Part shown: positions 1 to 6,822 of the stretch, piece after piece
Position numbering within the stretch: the first letter of the stretch is position 1
How the letters are laid out: every line of letters starts with the position of its first letter
Assembly (NCBI GenBank): GCA_017889545.1
Contig: JAGFZV010000027.1
Coordinates: 1-33,529 of the forward strand
Source of the DNA: Bacillota bacterium
GTDB lineage: Bacteria; Bacillota; Negativicutes; CTSoil-072
Direction of reading: 5' to 3'
DNA: 33,529 nt
Translations under genes and position numbers: made by a program
The notes under the pieces: model-generated
What the model was told of the DNA's origin: nothing
What the model saw: the letters and a program-made list of their open reading frames with translations, nothing else
Databases searched by the model: none

Positions 1-324
1 GCTGTTCGGGCAGGTGACTGGAAAGTGGTTTTTATGGAACAGCGTGCAGAGAAAATGCAGTGTTGGGCCGAGCCTTTTGTAAAATTCCGGATGCCTAAGA
101 TGTTCAACTTGCGCCGCGATCCCTTTGAACGGGCTGACGAGAATTCGAATACTTACTGGGATTGGTACATTTCCCATTTGTACATAATGTATGCAATACA
201 GTTGATAGTGGTACAGCAAATCGAGTCATTTAAGGAGTTCCCGCCGAGCCAGAAACCACAGTCGTGGAATCTGGACGCGGTGCTGGAACAGCTTAAGAAT
301 GCAAGCAGTAGTGCCAGCCACTGA
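1..324 (+). CDS. Arylsulfatase, C-terminal fragment (cut by window start)
   Basis: The reading frame is open from base 1 to the TGA at 322-324 and gives the last 107 residues of a larger protein. Recognisable pieces are GDWKVVFMEQRAE near the start, WAEPF, the FNLRRDPFERAD stretch and FKEFPPSQKP near the end. These match the conserved tail of type I (formylglycine) arylsulfatases of the AslA/AtsA kind, where this tail completes the alpha/beta sulfatase fold. The family hydrolyses sulfate esters. The catalytic CxPxR motif lies upstream of the window, so activity cannot be judged. The apparent GTG at 25 is internal and not a start. About 58 bases separate the stop from a large inverted repeat. 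Confidence 0.85.
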   Translation, partial: AVRAGDWKVVFMEQRAEKMQCWAEPFVKFRMPKMFNLRRDPFERADENSNTYWDWYISHLYIMYAIQLIVVQQIESFKEFPPSQKPQSWNLDAVLEQLKNASSSASH

Positions 325-382
325 CGTTAGTTTTTTATGTATCTATCTTAATTCTTATTAACCATATTTTCATGGGGATGGT

Positions 383-456
383 TTGCTGAAGAGATGTGCT
401 CATCTTTTTCCAGAGTACGGAGGTACTAGGGCGTACGGAAATGGTGTCTTCAGCAA
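383..456 (+). other. Branched inverted-repeat structure, possible structured RNA
   Basis: TTGCTGAAGA (383-392) and TCTTCAGCAA (447-456) are perfect 10-bp inverted repeats. Inside lie a small hairpin AGATG/CATCT (392-396 with 401-405) and a second arm formed by TTTCC/GGAAA, with GTAC (415-418) and GTAC (433-436). The three stems could fold as a junction. I compared it by eye with the common riboswitch and ribozyme classes I know and recognised none. It could also be only the 3' end structure of the arylsulfatase transcript. Confidence 0.35.
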
Positions 457-590
457 GAAAAACTATGGTGCGAATTGTTACGATAGGAAATGAATGGGGT
501 TATAAAAAGTAATTATAGCCTTGCAAAATGATCAACATGGAAAGCCCAAGAGTGGGAGATCATCTTATGGTTCGTTGTAAGGTGCTTTTT

Positions 591-639
591 CAGACTTCTC
601 ATTCGTTGGCCGCAGGTTCGATTTCTACCAAGTGCACCA
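591..639 (+). pseudogene. tRNA-Arg(UCU)-like remnant (3' half)
   Basis: The stretch reads like the 3' half of a tRNA: an anticodon-loop-like CTTCTCA (595-601, would-be anticodon TCT), then GGCCGCAGGTTCGA (608-621), which matches the variable and T-arm region of bacterial tRNA-Arg(UCU), and an encoded CCA at 637-639. Both stems are damaged: the anticodon stem TCAGA/TTCGT and the T stem GCAGG/TCTAC contain mismatches, and residue 37 is C. The upstream sequence only weakly resembles a D arm and offers no matching acceptor strand. I infer a decayed tRNA or an attachment-site remnant, not a working tRNA. Confidence 0.5.
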
Positions 640-645
640 GTAAAA

Positions 646-685
646 TGTAGATAACTCAAGGCTTGGCGGCTTTGAGTTATCTACA
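646..685. terminator. Strong hairpin after the tRNA-like remnant
   Basis: TGTAGATAACTCAA (646-659) pairs perfectly with TTGAGTTATCTACA (672-685) across a 12-base spacer. It begins seven bases after the CCA of the tRNA-like remnant, where a tRNA terminator would stand. There is no clear T-run after it, so termination is uncertain. Confidence 0.5.
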
Positions 686-863
686 TATGTAAACTGGGAT
701 GGAAGTAGTGACAGAGCTTAAAAAAATGTCACCAAATTTCAGCAGCATATGGCAAAAGCAGACCTATTTGGCCTGCTCTTTTCCTTTCTACTTGGCTCGG
801 GAAGCTGAAGGTACCGTTAGACATAGTTTGGTCCGTAGATTGATTGAGACAGCCTCTTTACTA

Positions 864-1064
864 TTACTTTAACCACTTCGTGCGTTTGTCGATTTGTACC
901 TGCAGATATTCGCTCCTGTCAGAGTCGTCAAATTTATAACAATTCACGCAATCGCTGGACTCGAGTTTGTCGGAAACTGTTATCGATTTTAAAAAACAAT
1001 AGCCATAGACACGATTGCTGTCAATAAAATATTTACATATAGCAGGATACTTTGGTAATTCCAT
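864..1064 (-). CDS. Small hypothetical protein, 66 aa
   Basis: Not recognised. The frame also opens at an ATG at 1082, but that ATG runs into a GGAGGG ribosome binding site placed about eight bases before the ATG at 1064, so the shorter form is chosen. The 66-residue product starts MELPKYPAICKYF, has a central CVNC pair and a DDSDRSEYLQVQIDKRTKW tail, and shows no signal peptide or membrane segment. The CxxC pair plus a further Cys near residue 9 could bind a metal, but this is weak. It lies alone on the minus strand, beside relic sequence. The good ribosome binding site is the main support. Confidence 0.45.
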   Translation of the reverse strand: MELPKYPAICKYFIDSNRVYGYCFLKSITVSDKLESSDCVNCYKFDDSDRSEYLQVQIDKRTKWLK

Positions 1065-1381
1065 AAAATTTTCACCCTCCATAATTTGTGTTAATTCTTT
1101 TCAAATTATTATTTTCTGCACATTTCATCTTTTTCCTTCCTGTTTTTCCTTAATTGCAAATAATATTTTGATAATTCTTTATATTGCATTCCGGGCTTCT
1201 CGGGTTGCAAATTTGATCAAGTCAATGTTCTTGGAGATTTTTATCGATCTGTTTCCATTGAATTTGCGATGGTATGTTTGTGCGGAATTGCCAGGATATT
1301 TGCTAGATCTATTAAAAAAATAAAGATATAATTATTGGGGAATAGTAGAAAAGAAGCAATTTGTCAATGGGAGGATAAGGC
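1065..1381. other. AT-rich intergenic stretch upstream of the flavoprotein gene
   Basis: Apart from the ribosome binding site of the small minus-strand ORF (1071-1080) and the GGGAGGATAAGGC site before the ATG at 1382, nothing can be called. An open frame crossing 1015-1323 has no ribosome binding site, overlaps the minus-strand ORF and has a low-complexity hydrophobic composition, so it is not accepted. Confidence 0.5.
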
Positions 1382-2191
1382 ATGAAGAAGATATTAGGTT
1401 TAATCGCTTCTAAGCGCAATCTGGCTAATGGTGAGATCATAGCCAAAGAGGTGGCCGCTGCGGCAGGAGATCATTGTCAACTGGAAATAGTAAGGCTGGC
1501 AGAGTTGAAGCTGGAGTTGTGTCGTGGGTGTTATGTTTGCTTGGCGCCAGATAAACAATGTCCAGTAAATGATGACCTGTATTTTTTGCTGGAGAAGATG
1601 AGAACCGCAGATGGAATTATACTTGCCGCGCCTTGTTACGCTTTGGGGCCAGCCGCAGTGACCAAAGTGCTGAGTGATCGCATTATTGCTCTGGCTCAAT
1701 ACATCGACGATTTATGGGGCAAGCCCTGTGTAGTTATTGCTACTGCCGGCATTGAAGGCTGGGAAGGGTATACTTTGTCTGCACTCAACGCGATGATCAG
1801 GTTTATAGGGCTTGATCTGAAAGATAGTCGCATGTTTTTGGGTGCTTTGCCTGGAGATGGTATCCTAAGAGAAGGCGCTTTAACCAGAGCTGGAGAAATG
1901 GGACAGGCATTGTTCGGCAAAGCGCGTCAAAGCGGAATAGGAGAGTGTCCTGTTTGTTGGTCGGAGATCTGGAAATTCCCCGAACCGGCGACAGCAGTGT
2001 GTTCTATCTGTGGTCAAACTGCCAGTCTGGTCGCAGGAGAAAAAGAGATCCAGTGGGTTTACGGTGTTTCCAGCGGGAGGTTTGAAAAAGAGAATTTAAA
2101 GGCACATTTCCATGGCTGGTTATCGGGCAAAGTTCAGGAATTCATGACGCGTCGGAAAGAGTTGGCGGCAGTAAGAAACTGTTATAAGTGA
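1382..2191 (+). CDS. Iron-sulfur flavoprotein / NADPH-dependent FMN reductase family, with C-terminal zinc-ribbon-like tail
   Basis: A 269-residue protein with a flavodoxin-like N-terminus (MKKILGLIASKRNLANGE, the phosphate-binding loop region). A compact cysteine cluster CRGCYVCLAPDKQC (about residues 48-61) has the C-x2-C-x2-C-x6-C spacing typical of iron-sulfur flavoproteins, which bind FMN and a 4Fe-4S cluster and pass electrons. APCYALGPAAVTKVLSDR after it fits the FMN-reductase fold. A second domain near residues 189-215 has CPVC and CSIC pairs about 18 residues apart, like a zinc ribbon or rubredoxin-like knuckle. The ATG at 1382 follows a GGGAGG site. It stands alone and ends before a strong hairpin. 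The fold is well supported; partner and substrate are unknown. Confidence 0.75.
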   Translation: MKKILGLIASKRNLANGEIIAKEVAAAAGDHCQLEIVRLAELKLELCRGCYVCLAPDKQCPVNDDLYFLLEKMRTADGIILAAPCYALGPAAVTKVLSDRIIALAQYIDDLWGKPCVVIATAGIEGWEGYTLSALNAMIRFIGLDLKDSRMFLGALPGDGILREGALTRAGEMGQALFGKARQSGIGECPVCWSEIWKFPEPATAVCSICGQTASLVAGEKEIQWVYGVSSGRFEKENLKAHFHGWLSGKVQEFMTRRKELAAVRNCYK

Positions 2192-2211
2192 TTCATTGGT
2201 TATGAATGAAC

Positions 2212-2250
2212 AATAATGCCCGGGAGCCGTCAACGGTCCCGGGCATTATT
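2212..2250. terminator. Bidirectional terminator hairpin
   Basis: AATAATGCCCGGGA (2212-2225) pairs perfectly with TCCCGGGCATTATT (2237-2250), with a further CCGT/ACGG pairing inside the loop. It sits between the flavoprotein gene and the convergent small acidic ORF and can serve both. The T-rich flank is modest on each side. Confidence 0.7.
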
Positions 2251-2281
2251 GCGGGTTTCTTCGAAGGTGATATTGCGTTGT

Positions 2282-2404
2282 TCAGTCGCTTACCAAGTCT
2301 CCGGACCGCTTTTCAGCATCGTTGAAAGAACAGTCGTAATCAGAATCCCACAATTTTTCATCCTCGTCATCATAGTCGCCATCGTCCCAAACCTTGAAAA
2401 CCAT
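2282..2404 (-). CDS. Very acidic 40-residue peptide
   Basis: Read on the minus strand from ATG at 2404 to TGA at 2284-2282. The product begins MVFKVWDDGDYDDEDEKLWD and has 15 Asp/Glu against four Lys/Arg in 40 residues, with one Cys and no membrane segment. An AGGAGG site stands just upstream at suitable spacing. The gene has its own apparent promoter (2663-2690), a predicted leader of about 250 bases and a terminator hairpin (2212-2250), so it looks like a separate unit and not a chance frame. I do not recognise the family. An acidic, Trp/Asp-rich peptide could mimic nucleic acid or bind a basic protein or metal, but nothing here proves it. Confidence 0.6.
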   Translation of the reverse strand: MVFKVWDDGDYDDEDEKLWDSDYDCSFNDAEKRSGDLVSD

Positions 2405-2438
2405 AAGTCCATTCCTCCTTATATTGCATTAATCCATA

Positions 2439-2461
2439 ACCGCAGGGACTTTTTACGTCCC
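2439..2461 (-). repeat. Hairpin motif, copy 2 (start-proximal)
   Basis: On the minus strand it reads GGGAC, a seven-base A-rich loop, GTCCC, then TGCGGT. The stem is five perfect base pairs. Copy 1 at 2599-2621 shares the stem, the A-rich loop and the TGCGGT tail. Confidence 0.55.
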
Positions 2462-2598
2462 TATCATGTGAAAAGAAATTGCTTTTCTAACAATTTACAA
2501 AAACTAACTCAGGAATAAGTTTACATTTTTATCATAGTAAGTTTTCAATTGACTCACTCTTGTTTCAAGTCGTACTTCAAAAAACAAAATAAGCGTTG

Positions 2599-2621
2599 AC
2601 CGCATGGACATTTTTTGTCCC
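2599..2621 (-). repeat. Hairpin motif, copy 1 (promoter-proximal)
   Basis: On the minus strand it reads GGGACAAAAAATGTCC, then ATGCGGT. The stem GGACA/TGTCC is equivalent to that at 2445-2461, and the ACCGCA box (plus strand 2599-2604 and 2439-2444) is identical in both copies. Confidence 0.55.
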
Positions 2622-2662
2622 GATAATTCAAATAGAAAAAAGAAACAAATAGTATTAATTTC

Positions 2663-2690
2663 ATTATACACCTGTTTGATCAAAAGTAAA
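2663..2690 (-). promoter_or_regulatory. Promoter for the acidic-peptide unit
   Basis: On the minus strand TTTACT (2690-2685) and a perfect TATAAT (2668-2663) are 16 bases apart. No other minus-strand gene lies between it and the acidic ORF. Confidence 0.5.
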
Positions 2691-2692
2691 TA

Positions 2693-2736
2693 AAAATTTT
2701 TAAAGCCGCCCTTTTCAGAGTGGCTTTAAAAATTTT
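2693..2736. terminator. Terminator after the iclR gene
   Basis: AAAATTTTTAAAGCC (2693-2707) pairs perfectly with GGCTTTAAAAATTTT (2722-2736). It begins seven bases past the iclR stop codon in the minus direction and ends in an AT-rich run. Confidence 0.7.
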
Positions 2737-2742
2737 GAGTCC

Positions 2743-3549
2743 TTAGTGGGAAGGGGGAGTGGCCGTTTGCTTTGCAATGTATTCTGAGTCTTGATAACCT
2801 AACTGAATAGAGATTTGTCGGGCGGCAGCAATTACATCGTTTGCAAATGCCGGTATTCGATCTTCGGTTATTCTATATGACGGCCCGGAAATACTAATTG
2901 CCGCGTTAACACGATTGTGGTGGTCCAAAATGGGTGCGGCAACGCATGATAAACCTTCTAGATTCTCTTCCTTGTCCAGCGCATACCCACGCTGGCGTAT
3001 TTGTGCCAAATGTTCCAACATCGTTTGAAAATCAGTAATGGTGTTCGCCGTTAGCCGAGTTAGCTTGGGGGGCAAGTATTTCATCCAGTCATTCGATGGT
3101 TTGTAGGCAATGATGGCCTTGCCTACTCCCGTAACATACGCCGGGTACCTCATTCCGATCGAAGTGAACAACCGTATTGATTGGCATGGTTCCTGTTTGT
3201 CAATATAGACTACATCCGTTCCTTCCATGACGACCAAATGGATCGTTTCATCGGTCTTCGCGCATAAATCCCGAATGATCGAATGGGCAACCATTCGGAT
3301 GTCCATGCTGTTTAATATCCGGCTGCTGATATCGAGAAACGCTAATCCCAAACGATACTTTTGCGTCTCTTCGTCTTGCTGCAAAAAATCGTAATGCTTT
3401 AACGTATTCAAAAGCCCATGGACGGTACTTTTGTTCAGCCCCAATTCGCCAGCAATATCCTTCAGACGCAGATCGGGTTTTTCTTCGGTAAAGCATCTGA
3501 ATATTGCAATGGCCCGCTCCACAGATTGAACCATAACTCCAGTTTTCAT
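2743..3549 (-). CDS. IclR-family transcriptional regulator
   Basis: A 268-residue regulator with an N-terminal winged helix (about residues 6-70; SVERAIAIFRCF, then LKDIAGELGLNKSTVHGLLNTL as the recognition region) and a C-terminal IclR effector domain (about 80-255; GVGKAIIAY, GYALDKEENLEGLSCVAAPI and AAISISGPSYR are typical). The effector domain binds small acids in this family, while the first part binds operator DNA. The ATG at 3549 follows an AGAAGGGAA site. It lies 68 bases downstream of dctM with no terminator seen between, so it is probably the last gene of the TRAP operon and probably controls it. The ligand cannot be named. Confidence 0.9.
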   Translation of the reverse strand: MKTGVMVQSVERAIAIFRCFTEEKPDLRLKDIAGELGLNKSTVHGLLNTLKHYDFLQQDEETQKYRLGLAFLDISSRILNSMDIRMVAHSIIRDLCAKTDETIHLVVMEGTDVVYIDKQEPCQSIRLFTSIGMRYPAYVTGVGKAIIAYKPSNDWMKYLPPKLTRLTANTITDFQTMLEHLAQIRQRGYALDKEENLEGLSCVAAPILDHHNRVNAAISISGPSYRITEDRIPAFANDVIAAARQISIQLGYQDSEYIAKQTATPPSH

Positions 3550-3581
3550 AGATCATTCCCTTCTGCAAAAAAACGAATTCT

Positions 3582-3592
3582 TGAACAGTTCA
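3582..3592. promoter_or_regulatory. Palindrome TGAACAGTTCA, possible operator
   Basis: A perfect 11-base palindrome in the short gap between dctM and iclR, about 33 bases before the iclR start codon. It could be an autoregulatory site. No second copy was found in front of dctP, so the assignment is weak. Confidence 0.25.
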
Positions 3593-3617
3593 TTTACTTC
3601 GCGCTAAAATTTATTGT

Positions 3618-4895
3618 CTATTTCAAAAGGAGGTTAGGCAGCCATAATGACAGTGCGGGAATATAGGTGATGACAAATAAAATAAAAATGGACATTACCA
3701 GGTAACGCCAGTTCGCTCTTACGATTGGCTCGATAGGCATTTTCGTCATTCCGCTGGCTACAAATAAATTCATTCCAAGTGGCGGAGTAATCATCCCGAT
3801 TGCCAAGTTTACGACAAAAATAATTCCAAAGTGGATTGGATCAATCCCCATTTGCAGAATAACAGGGAAGAAAATAGGCGCTAAAATAATAATGGCGGCA
3901 TTAGTTTCCATGAAGGTCCCGACGATTAAAAGCAACATATTAATCAATGTAAGCAATACATATTTATTTTCCGAGATTCCTAAAAAGAAACTGGCGATCG
4001 CTTGCGGAATCATTTCTCTGGTCAGCAACAGCCCAAAAGCAGATGCTGAACCAATAATCAGCATGATCATTGCCGTGCTGATGGCAGATATTTTTAATAT
4101 GTAAGGAATGTCAGACCATTTCAATTCCCGATAAATAAAGCCTCCGGCTAACAGTCCATAAACAACTGCAATATTTGCGGCTTCTGTGGGCGTGAAAATT
4201 CCTCCATAGATACCGCCTAAAATAATTATTGGCATAAGCAAAGCCCAAAAAGCATCTTTGAAAGCGGCTATAAATTCTTTAAGGGTTGCCTTATTACCGC
4301 CGACATAACCGTGCTTTTTTGCATGAAAATAAGCAATAACCATCAACCCTGCGCCAATCAATATTCCGGGGACAAAGCCAGCCATGAACAGACCGCCGAT
4401 TGAGGCTCCGGTAACAACACCGTAGGTTATCATCGGGATGCTTGGGGGAATGATTACACCGATATAACCGGCTGACGCTTGCGTTGCGGTTGCGAACGGT
4501 TTTGAATATCCTTGGCTGACCATTGCAGGGATCATAATGGAACCAATGGCGATTACTGTGGCTGGCGAAGAGCCGGAAATAGCGGCAAAAAACATGGAGG
4601 CCATTATCGTCACTAATGCCAAACCGCCGGAAACGGATCCAATCATTGCTTTGGCAAGACGTATAAGTCGCCCCGAAATTCCACCTCTCTCCATCAAACT
4701 TCCGGCAATCATAAAGAACGGAACAGCCATTAAAGGGAAAGAATCGGTAGCGGTAAATAGTTTTTGGGCAATTACAATGAGTGGAACCGAATCGGTTGTA
4801 ACTATGGCCGCTATACAAGATAAACCAAGGCTCACGGCGATTGGGACATTTAGTGCAATGAAAAAACAAAAAGTTCCAAATAGGATAAGCGTCAT
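3618..4895 (-). CDS. dctM: TRAP transporter large permease, DctM type
   Basis: A 425-residue, very hydrophobic protein that forms the transport channel of a tripartite ATP-independent periplasmic transporter, using an ion gradient to import organic acids. Typical family stretches are FFIALNVPIAVSLGLS at the N-terminus, ISGSSPATVIAIGSIMIPAM near residue 108 and GMITPPLGMNLFVASGM near residue 367. Length matches the family. The start ATG overlaps the dctQ stop by four bases (ATGA), which indicates translational coupling. It is the third gene after dctP and dctQ. The substrate (for example a dicarboxylate or another organic acid) cannot be read from this subunit. Confidence 0.95.
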   Translation of the reverse strand: MTLILFGTFCFFIALNVPIAVSLGLSCIAAIVTTDSVPLIVIAQKLFTATDSFPLMAVPFFMIAGSLMERGGISGRLIRLAKAMIGSVSGGLALVTIMASMFFAAISGSSPATVIAIGSIMIPAMVSQGYSKPFATATQASAGYIGVIIPPSIPMITYGVVTGASIGGLFMAGFVPGILIGAGLMVIAYFHAKKHGYVGGNKATLKEFIAAFKDAFWALLMPIIILGGIYGGIFTPTEAANIAVVYGLLAGGFIYRELKWSDIPYILKISAISTAMIMLIIGSASAFGLLLTREMIPQAIASFFLGISENKYVLLTLINMLLLIVGTFMETNAAIIILAPIFFPVILQMGIDPIHFGIIFVVNLAIGMITPPLGMNLFVASGMTKMPIEPIVRANWRYLVMSIFILFVITYIPALSLWLPNLLLK

Positions 4896-5398
4896 TGGTA
4901 TCTCTCCCCCTCGCGCAACATGGTTAAGGTGTTTAATGTAGCTTGAATGAAGCGTAGACTCGTTAATGTCATGCCAATAGGAATTGCCATGTACGCCCAG
5001 TATATTGGTATCCTCATAGCGGGAGAAAGCTGCCCGGATTTATAAAGAAGCAGTATAACCTTAAACGATATTATAGCAATGATGATGCAAAATACCACGC
5101 TGAAAAATCCGGCCAATATGATGCAAAACCGTTTCAATTTTGCAGGAAACATCGAAACAAGGGCTTCCACGCCGATATGAGCGCCTTGTTTTGCCCCAAT
5201 ACTGGCACCGATAAATACTGTCCAAACCATTAAATACCGCGAAAGTTCTTCAGACCAGGGCAATGATCCTTTAATGACGAAACGAAAAAAAACCTGAAGA
5301 AATACTACGATGATCATTGTGCCTAATAAACCGGTGACTAAGCTGACTTCTAATTTATCTAACCAATGAAAGATTTTTGGTTGTTTTTTTTCCACCAT
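4892..5398 (-). CDS. dctQ: TRAP transporter small permease, DctQ type
   Basis: A 168-residue membrane protein with about four transmembrane segments (first near residues 16-38). WSEELSRYLMVWTVFIGASIG, about residues 48-68, is the hallmark of DctQ subunits. It pairs with DctM to form the membrane part of the transporter. The ATG at 5398 follows a CTGGAGG site. It overlaps dctM by four bases and lies about 78 bases after dctP, separated by a hairpin that may reduce read-through. Confidence 0.92.
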   Translation of the reverse strand: MVEKKQPKIFHWLDKLEVSLVTGLLGTMIIVVFLQVFFRFVIKGSLPWSEELSRYLMVWTVFIGASIGAKQGAHIGVEALVSMFPAKLKRFCIILAGFFSVVFCIIIAIISFKVILLLYKSGQLSPAMRIPIYWAYMAIPIGMTLTSLRFIQATLNTLTMLREGERYQ

Positions 5399-5434
5399 TG
5401 TTACCTCCAGTTCGATGCTTTAGACAAAAGAAGA

Positions 5435-5461
5435 GGGTCGGGGGGATCATCCTCCCGACCC
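5435..5461 (-). terminator. Attenuating hairpin between dctP and dctQ
   Basis: The arms 5435-5445 and 5451-5461 form 11 pairs (one G-T) around a five-base loop. Read on the minus strand, the stem is followed by a T-rich stretch. An intra-operon hairpin here would make more dctP message than permease message, as is usual for binding-protein transporters. Confidence 0.6.
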
Positions 5462-5476
5462 TTTTCTTGTTTCTGA

Positions 5477-6481
5477 TTATTTCACGTTTTGAACTTTTGT
5501 GATGATATCTGTACCGATTTTGCTTTCGAATTGTTTGTATACCGGCAACATGGCTTCCACCCATTCTTTTTTATCGACTTCACTAACTTGTACGCCTTTT
5601 TCTTTGAATTTAGCAACTAACTCTTTGTCCATTTTTTGTATTTGGTCACGTTCGAATTTTTTCGCCTCGGTAGCTGCTTCCTTGAGCGCAGCTTGGGCAT
5701 CGGCAGGAAGTTTGTCCCATGCAGTCTTGCTGATCAAAAGAGGCGCGGCTGCATAGAAGTGGCCTGTCATAGATAAATATTTTTGCACTTCATGAAAATT
5801 CGAAGTCCAGATGATGGGTAATGGGTTTTCTTGTGAATCCACTGTCTTTTGTTGTAAAGCAGTAAATAATTCACCAAAAGCCATGGGAGTAGGGTCGGAT
5901 CCGATTTGTGAAAAAGATGCCATATGGATCGGATTCTCCATGGTGCGAATTTTCATTCCTTTCATGTCAGCAGGGTGGAGAATGGGAAGTTTGGAATTTG
6001 TGATATTACGAAAGCCGTTTTCCCAGAAGGCCAGACCAATAATTCCCTTTTCGTTTAATGAAGATAATATCTCCGTGCCTATTGGGCCATCCAATACTTT
6101 ATAGGCATGTTCAGTCGAAGTGAAAATAAAAGGTAGATCCAGTACTAAAAATTTACTGGAAAATCCTGATAGTGGAGCGGTTGAGATCACTGTCATATCA
6201 ACAGTACCCATTTGAAGGCCCTCAATCAATTCTCGTTCGCTTCCTAATTGCGAACTGTGAAAAACTTGAATTTTGACTTTGCCATTGGTTTTTTGATCAA
6301 CTAGTTTGGCAAGTTGTTCCGCACCCAAGTTATAGGGATGTGTTGGAGGAGTGGAATGTCCAAGCTTGAGAACAATAGGCTTATCCGCTGGTTTTGCAGC
6401 TTGCTGAGTTCCTCCGCAGCCAACCATAGCGGTCATCGCAAAGACGATAATGAGTAAATACAGATAAATATTTTTTTTCAT
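5477..6481 (-). CDS. dctP: TRAP transporter solute-binding protein, DctP type
   Basis: A 334-residue extracytoplasmic binding protein. The N-terminus has a signal peptide ending in a lipobox-like MVGC (Cys22), so the mature protein is probably a lipoprotein. DctP features include LKLGHSTPPTHPYNLGAEQLA, FHSSQLGSERELIEGLQMGTVD, and the MKGMKIRTMENPIH region with the Arg that normally contacts the substrate carboxylate (about residue 178). QENPLPIIW is also conserved in the family. It starts at ATG 6481 after an AGGAG site and leads the dctPQM-iclR operon. The ligand is an organic acid by family. Confidence 0.93.
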   Translation of the reverse strand: MKKNIYLYLLIIVFAMTAMVGCGGTQQAAKPADKPIVLKLGHSTPPTHPYNLGAEQLAKLVDQKTNGKVKIQVFHSSQLGSERELIEGLQMGTVDMTVISTAPLSGFSSKFLVLDLPFIFTSTEHAYKVLDGPIGTEILSSLNEKGIIGLAFWENGFRNITNSKLPILHPADMKGMKIRTMENPIHMASFSQIGSDPTPMAFGELFTALQQKTVDSQENPLPIIWTSNFHEVQKYLSMTGHFYAAAPLLISKTAWDKLPADAQAALKEAATEAKKFERDQIQKMDKELVAKFKEKGVQVSEVDKKEWVEAMLPVYKQFESKIGTDIITKVQNVK

Positions 6482-6822
6482 ATAATCACTCCTGTTTTCT
6501 TATTGTACCTTTGCCATTATTTTGGATCAAATTAGCTTGAAAGAAAGTCTGCATCCCTCCCTGTGTTGTTTTTACAGACGCGGTCAGCAAAATATTGTCG
6601 CGATCGCTTAATTCCAAAAGGCCGCAATTGTTTAGTAATTTCAAAAAACATTCATCACACCGATTTCCGGTCATGTTTTAAAGGAACACGAATGGTTCGG
6701 TATTATAGAACTTGATGCGACATTATCTTACAAAATGATTACTTCGCCGTCGAAATAAAGAACCCTTCCTAAAAATTCGAATATTTCACAAAATTTCATT
6801 AAAAAGATAGTCTTTTGGTTAT
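6482..6822 (-). promoter_or_regulatory. Upstream region of the TRAP operon
   Basis: No gene is accepted here. On the minus strand a perfect TATAAT lies at 6707-6702, but the matching -35 (TAAGAT, 17 bases away) is poor, as expected for an activator-dependent promoter. This predicts a leader of about 210 bases before dctP. A 62-codon frame ending at 6486 has no ribosome binding site and is rejected. No clear IclR operator palindrome was found. Confidence 0.4.

Larger units (their letters stand above)
325..863. other. Intergenic region with relics, no convincing gene
   Basis: No protein gene is supported here. The stretch holds a 10-bp inverted repeat enclosing further stems (383-456), a tRNA-Arg-like remnant (591-639) and a 14-bp hairpin (646-685). 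A 57-codon ORF at 699-872 has no ribosome binding site and no recognised similarity. The mixture of relics suggests a decayed or rearranged junction. Confidence 0.6.
2405..2655 (-). ncRNA. Long 5' leader of the acidic-peptide gene, possible regulatory RNA
   Basis: If transcription starts just after the -10 at 2668-2663, the transcript has about 250 untranslated bases before the ATG at 2404. The leader contains two copies of the same element (2621-2599 and 2461-2439) in the same orientation, about 160 bases apart; the second lies about 35 bases before the start codon. I do not recognise a described riboswitch class. A regulatory leader is inferred from length, repetition and position. Confidence 0.4.

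Noticed and set aside
699-872. 57-codon plus-strand ORF in the relic region
   Set aside because: No ribosome binding site, no recognised similarity, and it lies among decayed sequence and just overlaps the minus-strand ORF end.
1015-1323. 102-codon plus-strand ORF
   Set aside because: No ribosome binding site, low-complexity hydrophobic composition, and overlaps the better supported minus-strand ORF at 864-1064.
4294-4869. 191-codon frame overlapping dctM
   Set aside because: Lies wholly inside dctM in another frame of the same strand and is unusually rich in Cys, Arg and His, as shadow frames often are.
6486-6674. 62-codon minus-strand ORF directly upstream of dctP
   Set aside because: No ribosome binding site at its start; the dctP leader and the TATAAT at 6707-6702 explain the region better.
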